Under the pieces are notes generated by a model. The model searched no databases and was not told the origin of the DNA. It saw only the letters and a list, made by a program, of their open reading frames with translations. 64,000 nucleotides of DNA. It comes from Desulfobacteraceae bacterium. GTDB taxonomy: Bacteria > Desulfobacterota > Desulfobacteria > Desulfobacterales > Desulfosarcinaceae. A program made the position numbers and the translations under genes. The stretch spans positions 62,001 to 126,000 of the forward strand of contig QZKV01000133.1 of assembly GCA_003599575.1 (NCBI GenBank), in the 5' to 3' direction. Below are positions 8,193 to 16,187 of the stretch, one piece after another (position 1 is the first letter of the stretch; each line of letters starts with the position of its first letter).

Positions 8193-9335
8193 TTACCCAG
8201 CTGGATATTTTTGCTTTTTGAATTCATGGGCAAGTAATAGATTATTAGCGAGTATTTCTGCGCTTGCTCTCCAAGAATATCTATTTTCAAAAGCGCTCTC
8301 ACTTTTTTCCCACTTTGAGGATAAAGCCTCAATGATTCCTTCTTTAATGCCATTTAATGTTGGACGGATGTAATATGCATCGGCTCCCCCTGCTTCGCGC
8401 AACTCTGGAATATCAGTAGTGACAATTCTTGCACCACAAGCACGTGCTTCTGAAACAGGCATTCCGAAACCCTCATAGATGGATGGAAAAATGAATAAAT
8501 CAGATCCCGAGTACAGCGCAGGAAGGTCGCATTCCGGAACGTAGCCGAGTTGATGAATATCCTCATTATTTTGAACCGATAATAGCTTCCGAGTTTTTCT
8601 GGTTTTCCAACCGCTTGACCCGACAATTGCCAATTTGTAATTATTTAGAGCTTTCCGTTTCTTTAAATCCGAAAAAGATAAAAGAAGAAGCTCTAAATTT
8701 TTTCTAGGCTCCTGTGTACCGACAGCAAGCAGGTAAGGACCTTGAATATTATATTTCTTTAGGCATCGTGAAATTTCCTCTTTCCCCTTGGGTTCAAAGA
8801 AATCGGCTACGCCCGGATATACAACGGCACTCGCCCTTCGACGGATCGCAGTATAAAGCCTATTAGATGTAGCTTTTGAGTTTGCAAGTATTATATCAGC
8901 TTTTTTTACATCGTTTTTGAACCAGATACGGTGAGACCAGAGGTTGAGGGGAGGCATTGTTTCCGGGACTATGAGATAATTGAGATCATGTACAGTTACT
9001 ACTGATGCTACGTGCTTTGATAATTTGGGCAATAAGGTAGCGGTTGCCCAGAAGATGTCCAGTTCATCTTTTCTGCAAAGGCTGCCGCATCGTAATTTTA
9101 ACCATACATAGCTGCTCATATGTTTAGACATGGGATTGGAATCCACACGCTGAATCCAATGTGCATGAGGGAGGTTTTCCGGTTCAATGGGTAAGTGGCT
9201 GTATAGAAAAAATTCAGCATTTTTAACTATTTTTCCTAACTCACGGCAAAGCTCGTAGGCATATCTGCCTATTCCCGTCAAAGGCTTTGATAACGAACGC
9301 CCATCAATGCCGATTCTAAGCTTTCTCATTTTCAT
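8193..9335 (-). CDS. GT4 family glycosyltransferase (mannosyltransferase-like)
   Basis: A 380-residue GT4 enzyme. The N-terminus GIDGRSLSKPLTGIGRYAYEL is the acceptor-domain pattern common to mannosyl/rhamnosyl transferases of the WbdA/WbpY type. The C-terminal half has AVGTQEPRKNLELLL, opening the second Rossmann domain, and YEGFGMPVSEARACGARIV with the donor-binding glutamates. It is AT-rich and transcribed opposite to the flippase-pyruvyl transferase run, with its end 17 bases from the convergent stop. A second minus-strand GT4 lies 101 bases upstream. Confidence 0.87.
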   Translation of the reverse strand: MKMRKLRIGIDGRSLSKPLTGIGRYAYELCRELGKIVKNAEFFLYSHLPIEPENLPHAHWIQRVDSNPMSKHMSSYVWLKLRCGSLCRKDELDIFWATATLLPKLSKHVASVVTVHDLNYLIVPETMPPLNLWSHRIWFKNDVKKADIILANSKATSNRLYTAIRRRASAVVYPGVADFFEPKGKEEISRCLKKYNIQGPYLLAVGTQEPRKNLELLLLSFSDLKKRKALNNYKLAIVGSSGWKTRKTRKLLSVQNNEDIHQLGYVPECDLPALYSGSDLFIFPSIYEGFGMPVSEARACGARIVTTDIPELREAGGADAYYIRPTLNGIKEGIIEALSSKWEKSESAFENRYSWRASAEILANNLLLAHEFKKQKYPAG

Positions 9336-9436
9336 AAAGATAAACGAACAGTTTGTTTAATGAGAGCAAATTTAGGATTATATAATTAGTTCCCTGGGGG
9401 ACAAATGATGCCTGATATTGTCCCACTTGGGTGGGA

Positions 9437-10435
9437 TTATAAATATTTGTCAAAAATCTTAGCGTAATTTTTTACCATTTTATCAATCGTAAAAAGCTTT
9501 TCTATTTTTTTCCGGTTATATTCTCCCATTTCCTTTCTCAATTCCTTTGATTCCGATAACTGATTAATTCTCTCAGCGAATGCGGAAACATCTCCCACAT
9601 CACACAAAAAACCGCCTTTCTCATGGTCAATCAATTCAGGGATAGCTGAACAGTTGCTTGCCACAACAGGCAGTCCACATGCCATCGCTTCAGCTACGGC
9701 AAGCCCGAATCCTTCACGTACAGCCGGCGACAAAAGTATATCATGTGAAGAATATAGATACGGCATTTCTCTTTCATCTATATACCCTGCTTCCTCAATC
9801 CTTCTATGATCTATATTAGCCTTCGTCCTTCTTAGGCCACAAGTGTAGCGAATAACGATACCTTCTTTTAACCTGTCGGCTATCGCAGGCAGCCACTGGG
9901 CTCCTTTTCGCTTTGACAAGTTTCCCGAAAACAAAACCCGGATTCTTGAGTCATTTGTGGCTGAGACCGGGACCGGCCTGAAATATCCTGTATCGATTCC
10001 GTTATAGATCACTTGGATATTCTTCTTGAGCCCTATCTCTTTTCTGATATGTTCGGCTGTATATTGGCTAACGGCTAAGATCTCGTCTGCGAGGCTGAAT
10101 GATATCTTACTGAACAATTTTAAATCAGTAGAATAATGAATTTTTTGAAAGAACGTGCTATACTGCCGGCCCTCTGTCTCACCCATGTAATGATGTATGG
10201 TTAGAATTAAAGGACTCTTCCGCCTTCGAAAGAAAAGTGCGTAATCCGGAGTTGTATGAATAAGGGCGGCTCCTTTGTTCGAAAATATAAATGGCAAAAC
10301 GAAAGGAAAGAATTCCAATCTCGGATGATAGCCTATAATCTTATAATTATTTAAATGTGATGCTAGTTGCTTATGAAGCACATAGGCACCACTTCCAATT
10401 GGAACCGGACTTAAAATTATATTATTATCATCCAT
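9437..10435 (-). CDS. GT4 family glycosyltransferase
   Basis: A 332-residue GT4 enzyme with LFSGNLSKRKGAQWLPAIAD at the start of the C-terminal domain and VREGFGLAVAEAMACGLPVV as donor-binding motif. The N-terminal domain is short (it begins MDDNNIILSPVPIGSGAYVL) but has the GSGAY glycine loop. It is probably co-transcribed with the GT4 gene at 8193-9335. The 251-base AT-rich gap to the divergent gene at 10687 should carry promoters for both directions. Confidence 0.86.
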   Translation of the reverse strand: MDDNNIILSPVPIGSGAYVLHKQLASHLNNYKIIGYHPRLEFFPFVLPFIFSNKGAALIHTTPDYALFFRRRKSPLILTIHHYMGETEGRQYSTFFQKIHYSTDLKLFSKISFSLADEILAVSQYTAEHIRKEIGLKKNIQVIYNGIDTGYFRPVPVSATNDSRIRVLFSGNLSKRKGAQWLPAIADRLKEGIVIRYTCGLRRTKANIDHRRIEEAGYIDEREMPYLYSSHDILLSPAVREGFGLAVAEAMACGLPVVASNCSAIPELIDHEKGGFLCDVGDVSAFAERINQLSESKELRKEMGEYNRKKIEKLFTIDKMVKNYAKIFDKYL

Positions 10436-10686
10436 TTGATAAAATTATTTTCGTGGTATTTGTCATAAATTGATGATTTTTCAGCAAGTGCCTCAAAAAA
10501 GGTCGATAGCATTGCAAGGTCCGTATTTATCTGCAATGATTCTACCATTCATTCGAGATTGACCTTTAACAGAATACCTTATATATTACTACTTGTCAAA
10601 GCTATTTTATTTAACCCACGGGGATTATTAAAGGAAAAAATGTTAATGATGTTGAACCGATCAATTTTACCCTGAGATAACAATAC

Positions 10687-11871
10687 ATGAAAATTTTATT
10701 TATAAATTCGCTATATGCACCAAATTTTCGTGGAGGCGCTGAACGTTCGATTCAGTTTCTGGCTGAAAAGCTTTTTGAATGGGGGCATTCAGTTGTAGTA
10801 ATAAGCCACTCGCTTGATCAAGAAGATCGGGTAAGTTTTCTAAATGGTGTTAAGGTATATTATCTTAAGGTTCGGAATTTTTATACACCGGATTCCAAAT
10901 ATAAAGCGCACCGTCTCCTACAAGCGCTGTGGTATGCGCTTGATACCCTGAATCCGTTTATGATACCCGTGTTGAGGAGAATTTTAAAATTTGAAAAGCC
11001 CGATATAATCAACACCAATAATTTGGCCGGGATATCACTTTCTGCTTGGATTGTGACAAAGCAGTTTGGTCTGCCCTTGATTCATACACTACGAGATCAT
11101 TATCTACTTTGCCCAGGTTCAACCATGTTTCGAGGAAATGCCAACTGCAAGGACATATGCCTAAGGTGTCTTCCATTCGCATTGCCAAAGCGAATTTTAA
11201 GCAATATGGTCGATGTAACGTTGGGCATTAGCAATTATATTTTGGATAGACATTTAAGGTCAGGATATTTCCTGCGAACAAAGAAATTGGTAGTTATCGG
11301 CAATGCTTACAGGGCCACTTCATCAAAAGACAGGCCAGATACCCCTATTTTTCCTCTTAGGTTCGGATTCCTCGGTCGTCTTCATTTTACAAAAGGCGTA
11401 GAATTATTCTTGGGGTGCGCAAAAGAATTTTCAAAGGATACAGCGCTATTCATCGTTGCAGGAACAGGAACGATTGACTATGAATCATACCTCACTGACC
11501 ATTATAATAACGATAACATTAAATATCTAGGTTATGTTCCACCAGCCCAACTCCTGAGCATTGCTGATGTATTGGTTGCTCCATCGGTCTGGAACGAGCC
11601 TTTCGGGCGTATGATAATTGAAGCCTTTGCACACGGAGTTCCAGTTATAGCATCCAAACGAGGGGGCCTTAATGAATTAATTGAAGAAGGTAGGACCGGA
11701 TTTTTATTTGATCCTGAAAAAGATTCAGATTTGATGATTAGAATTCAAGAATTTGTAAACCTTCCTGATTCGATAAAAAGAATGCGATTTGCAGCCTATG
11801 AAAAGGCTATAGAATTTCAACCTGATATTATCGCGAAAAAGTTTCTGGATGTTGTGCATAGCTTAATTTAA
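10687..11871 (+). CDS. GT4 family glycosyltransferase
   Basis: A 394-residue GT4 enzyme. It shows the classical N-terminal glycine-rich loop (FINSLYAPNFRGGAERS), an acceptor-site HTLRDHYLLCPG segment with two further cysteine-containing stretches (CKDICLRC), GFLGRLHFTKGVELFL at the start of the donor domain and WNEPFGRMIIEAFAHGVPVI as the donor motif. The CKDICLRC insertion with a nearby CPG is a feature of a GT4 subgroup seen in O-antigen loci; a metal-binding role is possible but not shown. It converges with the membrane protein at 11873, with only one base between the stops. Confidence 0.87.
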   Translation: MKILFINSLYAPNFRGGAERSIQFLAEKLFEWGHSVVVISHSLDQEDRVSFLNGVKVYYLKVRNFYTPDSKYKAHRLLQALWYALDTLNPFMIPVLRRILKFEKPDIINTNNLAGISLSAWIVTKQFGLPLIHTLRDHYLLCPGSTMFRGNANCKDICLRCLPFALPKRILSNMVDVTLGISNYILDRHLRSGYFLRTKKLVVIGNAYRATSSKDRPDTPIFPLRFGFLGRLHFTKGVELFLGCAKEFSKDTALFIVAGTGTIDYESYLTDHYNNDNIKYLGYVPPAQLLSIADVLVAPSVWNEPFGRMIIEAFAHGVPVIASKRGGLNELIEEGRTGFLFDPEKDSDLMIRIQEFVNLPDSIKRMRFAAYEKAIEFQPDIIAKKFLDVVHSLI

Positions 11872-11872
11872 T

Positions 11873-13621
11873 TTAATTCTCATTGTCATAATTAAATAAG
11901 CTGTACTGTCCAAATGTACCAATAAATCTGTAGCGTTGCTTTAAAGCATAAACGACCGAACTCTCGTTGCGGCAATTTGATCCATTTGCTATGTAATTAT
12001 CTTCGGAATATACAATGTATGTAATATGATATTTCTTTAATATTTCCTGCTGCTGTTCAGCACTTGTGCATGATTCAAAAAAAACTCCAACATCTCTTTT
12101 TCTTTTTGACCTTTCCGCATTTGGGACGGAATGTCCCCAGTGTGAAGCCAAGGATACAATGACATTGCGGTCGCCAAAGCCGGAAATAAGGTAAGAAGTC
12201 TTTGGATCGCTTAAAATGACAGCGTTTTCCGGGGTGGTTTGCGTGAGCGCTACTAAGTCTTCATTTTTGTTCTTACCGCAAAGAGATTTTATGAACTGAA
12301 AATTCGAATATACAAGAAGTACCATTGCTAAAGCGATCATGGTTTTACATGCTTTTGTTTTAAGTTTAGCAACCGCGCAACTGGTAAGGATGCATAAAGG
12401 GAAAAAGGAAAACAAAAGCACTCGCCAGTATAGGCCCTTACCTGCCCACCATAAAAGATATGCCGCTGCAAACAAAGATATCGCCCACCAAAACAATAAT
12501 AGATTCTTGCGGCTTAATCCGTTGAGAATGCCTATAATAAAAAATGCACCGATTAAAATAAAAATATCAAAAGGACTCAAAGTTCTGAATTCATCTGCTG
12601 GCAGCACATGATTGAAGTAAACAGGTCTTAGTGCTTGTAATACGACAATTAAAATTAATCCTGCCAATACGTACTCCAAGAACAAAGATACCCGTTCATA
12701 GCGTTGAATGAAATTCGCGGATGGGAAAGGCATTTTTTTAATTAAGAGGTAATAGGCCGGATACAAGAGTATCAAAGCTATTGTATGAGGCATACTCGTT
12801 ACAAGCGCCTCATTAAACAGTCTGCCGGTATCATAGAACGGCCATAACTTTGCAAGTAAAAGAGCCGCACAGACTGAAACTATGCATAAAAAAAACCGGC
12901 TCCAACGCCATGGCACTTCCTCTTCTGTCCGATCGATTTCAACAAATATAATTAGAAATATCAGGATACAGGCGGTCAGCATGTGCTGAACTATACAAAA
13001 TGCTATGAGCACAGTAGTAGATAGCCTGGTTTGCCAGCTTTGTTCTTTTTTGCCTGCAAGATAAAGCGCTAACAAAAAAAATACATATGCAGCAGTTTGT
13101 GAATAGAAACCGTTTATCATCAATCCGGAAGCAGAGAATGTGCCCGCCCAGATTACATGATACGGTCCCCAGGAAAACAAAGTCACTACCAGAAAATAAG
13201 CAAGCTCCTTTCGGTTTACTGAATATTTACCTGCCAATAGTGAAAAGGAGTATATCAGCATCCCGGAAAACAAGGCCCCGGTCACCAAGATACTAAGATG
13301 CATATTCTCAGTTGCCAAATACAACAAGCCTTGGATAAACACTGAAATATTATAATGAAAATCGGTAGAGGCAGGAAGATGCAATATCGGGCTCCTCGGA
13401 GGGAAATGACGCCCTATTTCTCGAATTGCAGACAAATGGAACGGTCCGTCAATGAACCCATATAGATAAAAGAAATGATTTAGGATAATATAAGTAGTGG
13501 CGATGGCGAGGGCAGCAATAAGGGCCGGATAGAATTTGGAGTGCATCATTGCCAGATAAACCTTAGCGCCTGTAACAGATGCTTCGCTTTTGTTCTCAAT
13601 ACATGTTTCCAACAAATTCAA
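11873..13621 (-). CDS. Multi-pass membrane protein, GT39-like or polymerase candidate
   Basis: A 582-residue protein with about ten to twelve hydrophobic segments followed by a soluble C-terminal tail of about 120 residues. An acidic motif follows the first membrane segment (GFIDGPFHLSAIREI), as in lipid-linked-sugar-dependent GT-C glycosyltransferases, and the tail (QTTPENAVILSDPKTSYLI) resembles the periplasmic end of GT39-like proteins. No family can be fixed with certainty. It and the 14085 gene are the only candidates in the locus for a repeat-unit polymerase (Wzy), since no classical Wzy is recognised. A second possible start is the Met-Met pair at residues 25-26. Confidence 0.6.
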   Translation of the reverse strand: MNLLETCIENKSEASVTGAKVYLAMMHSKFYPALIAALAIATTYIILNHFFYLYGFIDGPFHLSAIREIGRHFPPRSPILHLPASTDFHYNISVFIQGLLYLATENMHLSILVTGALFSGMLIYSFSLLAGKYSVNRKELAYFLVVTLFSWGPYHVIWAGTFSASGLMINGFYSQTAAYVFFLLALYLAGKKEQSWQTRLSTTVLIAFCIVQHMLTACILIFLIIFVEIDRTEEEVPWRWSRFFLCIVSVCAALLLAKLWPFYDTGRLFNEALVTSMPHTIALILLYPAYYLLIKKMPFPSANFIQRYERVSLFLEYVLAGLILIVVLQALRPVYFNHVLPADEFRTLSPFDIFILIGAFFIIGILNGLSRKNLLLFWWAISLFAAAYLLWWAGKGLYWRVLLFSFFPLCILTSCAVAKLKTKACKTMIALAMVLLVYSNFQFIKSLCGKNKNEDLVALTQTTPENAVILSDPKTSYLISGFGDRNVIVSLASHWGHSVPNAERSKRKRDVGVFFESCTSAEQQQEILKKYHITYIVYSEDNYIANGSNCRNESSVVYALKQRYRFIGTFGQYSLFNYDNEN

Positions 13622-14084
13622 TTCACCTATGCTTAAGATGATGATTTCCCATCTAATTTCTAAAACTGCTCATTTAATAGTTATTCTTTTCTGTAGTAAA
13701 TCTTTCTTATATGATAGTCTGGCTATTGCCCCATTTCATGACACAGCATCGTGGCTGATTCTACCCGCAAATTGGACAGGACACAACCATTGCCCTTAGT
13801 TAGATGAATGTTACGCAACTTGACCCCTGTAGAGAACCGTAAAATATTTCACTCAGTATGAATTTTGTTCCCCTATATGACCGTTGGGTGCCCACAAAAT
13901 TACCTGCTTGGTTTTTATTCCCCAATATACCCTTTTTAACAACCAAGGTACGATATAAAATTTATAAGCCTTCACACCAGTTTGTTAAAATTTTATAAGT
14001 CTCAATATATTGCGTTGATAATATAGAAATAAATTGTTATGCGTAGGTCTCTTGCGTTGATCACCAATCTCAACTTTTTACCAT
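13622..14084. other. Divergent AT-rich intergenic region
   Basis: 463 bases lie between two divergently transcribed membrane-protein genes. No gene is seen. Promoters for both are expected. One weak sigma70-like candidate on the plus strand is TTGTTA (13982-13987), an 18-base spacer and TATATT (14006-14011), but the base composition makes chance matches likely. Confidence 0.4.
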
Positions 14085-15845
14085 GTGGGGCAATCATTCG
14101 CATTTAACCCGATGCCAAACGCCAGCAAAAATTTTAAAATAATACCAATTGCCCTGCATTTTGCAATCGGCCTCTGCTTCCTCTATAACATTTACGCTCT
14201 TTTTTTCCCGATTAGGACTACATTAGAATCCGACGGTGCCGAGCATCTCCATGCCGCATATCTCTTAAGTGTTGGTGAAAGGCCCTATTTGGATTTCATC
14301 CAAAATCATCCCATGCTATTTCATCATTTCCTGGTATGGGCGGAAAAATTTTTCGATATCGCATCAAGCCGTGATCTGGCGATGGTTGCACGGATAATAA
14401 TTTTCGGTCATTTTCTCCTTAGCCTGGCTATATTCTGTCTTTGGACAACGCGGCTTATAGGTACTCGCCCAAGGGGAATGACTTGGGCGGCCTTTCTGTT
14501 AATCACCTGGGCAATGCTTGATATCTACAATCCGGGGTTTCATTGGATGTGGGATATCCGACCGGATTTCATCTGCTACGGGCAGACGCTCTTGGGTCTT
14601 TATCTGATCCATCTGCGGATAGAGCGCTCCGATAAAGGCCCTAACCCCAAAAACTTATTGTGGGCCGCAGTCGGTGGGAGCTTGGTCGGTTTCGGTAATG
14701 CGATCATCCTCAAAGGCATACCTTTCATCGCGGCGTTTGTACTGACGCAAGTAACCATCGCTCTGAAGGATGATCGAGCAAAATTCTATAGTTTAATGAA
14801 TTTTAGAAATTTGCGCAAATCGTTCATCATCGGGGCGAGCGCGGTCTTTTCTTTTTGCGCTTGGGTGGCCGTTGATTGCTATTTGAGCAAAGTGCAGGTG
14901 GGGAAGTGGGTTTCCGCTGTTATTCTTCTGAATTCACGAAAACATTTCATCTTTTCCAATGCCGGGACAAACCCGATCGCCGCCATTCTGGAACCCTTTT
15001 CGGTGTCCCTGCCACTGGCGCTGGTTCTGGTTGGATGGATCATATGGGAATTGTTGAATTCTGAAAACAGTGCGCGCCTCAAAAACAGTTGCCTGCCCGT
15101 CTGGTTGTTTTCAATTTTCACCATTTTGATTAACATCATCCTGCCGGCCTACAGCAACGGTGTGACCTGGAGCTACTACTTCATACCCTCTGTTTTTGCA
15201 GCCGCCGCCATATGCCTGGTGCTTGTTCTGAGATTGTGGCAAATCTATAGACTGCGGCCGTTTGCGAGACCCTTTTCGATATCGCAGGTGGCCGTGGTTC
15301 TGATAGCCGGCTTTATCGCTGTAAAAATAGTAAATACACCGATGTATGCGATTTCCCAGTGGAGCGCCCGGCAAACGGCCGCAAAAGAAGTCGAAGCAGC
15401 GAGCCCTGACGACTTCGGTATCGAAGAACGCCTGCCCAAAGACTTTGTCTATCTTGGTTACCCCGATCAGACACCTATCAAAAGCCGCAACTGGAACTAT
15501 TATTTTATGCTGGCGCGTTCCACGGATTTCTGGAGGGATTGCTATATTCTCGGTCTCGGACCGGACCCTCAACAAGCTTGGGGGAAAGGATTTGGGGACA
15601 ATCCACCGGACGCAATTGCCTTCACCCAGCGCGGAGAATTATCGCGCTTCGTATTTTTTGTGCGTGAATGTCAACACATTGATATTTCCTGGTTGTTCGA
15701 CGAAGTTAGAGAAAATTATGTGCTGATGGGAACCAGGGGCGCATCGCTGTATGTCCGGAAAGATCGGGTCTCCCATCTTAAGTCTCAAGGGTGGCGGATA
15801 TTGGCTTCTTCAAAAACCGGCCTATTACCGTTCGACCCCACCTGA
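14085..15845 (+). CDS. GT39-like membrane glycosyltransferase
   Basis: A 586-residue multi-pass protein. After the first membrane segment it has ESDGAEHLHAAYLLSVGERP followed by YLDFIQNHPMLFHHF, the pattern of PMT_2/GT39 proteins in which acidic residues in the first extracytoplasmic loop are catalytic. About ten further hydrophobic segments and a soluble C-terminal domain follow. It probably uses a polyprenyl-phosphate sugar at the periplasmic face. Starts at GTG 14085 and ATG 14112 are both possible; neither has a strong ribosome-binding site. Its base composition is higher in GC than the minus-strand genes before it. It is the last gene of the glycan locus. Confidence 0.68.
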   Translation: MGQSFAFNPMPNASKNFKIIPIALHFAIGLCFLYNIYALFFPIRTTLESDGAEHLHAAYLLSVGERPYLDFIQNHPMLFHHFLVWAEKFFDIASSRDLAMVARIIIFGHFLLSLAIFCLWTTRLIGTRPRGMTWAAFLLITWAMLDIYNPGFHWMWDIRPDFICYGQTLLGLYLIHLRIERSDKGPNPKNLLWAAVGGSLVGFGNAIILKGIPFIAAFVLTQVTIALKDDRAKFYSLMNFRNLRKSFIIGASAVFSFCAWVAVDCYLSKVQVGKWVSAVILLNSRKHFIFSNAGTNPIAAILEPFSVSLPLALVLVGWIIWELLNSENSARLKNSCLPVWLFSIFTILINIILPAYSNGVTWSYYFIPSVFAAAAICLVLVLRLWQIYRLRPFARPFSISQVAVVLIAGFIAVKIVNTPMYAISQWSARQTAAKEVEAASPDDFGIEERLPKDFVYLGYPDQTPIKSRNWNYYFMLARSTDFWRDCYILGLGPDPQQAWGKGFGDNPPDAIAFTQRGELSRFVFFVRECQHIDISWLFDEVRENYVLMGTRGASLYVRKDRVSHLKSQGWRILASSKTGLLPFDPT

Positions 15846-16187
15846 CATCTTCACCCCGCTCCTGCTGGTGGCTCTGTCCTGTCGGCCTGATCCATACATG
15901 AAGCTTGACTAAAAGAGGGAATTTATATAGTTTCTTTACGTGTCGGCAAAAGGGGGTGGTATCCGGCGGGCAAGGTCTAGTCGGAAGACCAATTCCCCCT
16001 AAACACTTCTTATCATTAACTTTAGCTCGAACAGACAGCAGTCACTGTAACAATAGTCACTCTAATAAATAGGTGGATCGTTTCTTCACCGGAGAAGTTT
16101 CGCGGATCCGATTGTAAGGAAATGATTTTCTGAAATATTCTCGTGCATCTCTGGCTGTATGCGCACCAACGACGATGGATATCCACG
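15846..16187. other. Leader region upstream of the T6SS operon
   Basis: No gene is visible, apart from a possible 15-codon N-terminal extension of the next gene from GTG 16143. A small dyad GGTCT/AGACC (15974-15978 with 15986-15990) and a promoter-like pair at 15905-15931 are present. No sigma54 -24/-12 element was recognised by eye. Confidence 0.4.
15905..15931 (+). promoter_or_regulatory. Candidate sigma70-type promoter for the T6SS operon
   Basis: TTGACT at 15905-15910 and TATAGT at 15926-15931 each match the sigma70 consensus at five of six positions, but the 15-base spacer is short. It lies about 260 bases upstream of the first T6SS-associated gene and is the best match in this gap by eye. 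Confidence 0.25.
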
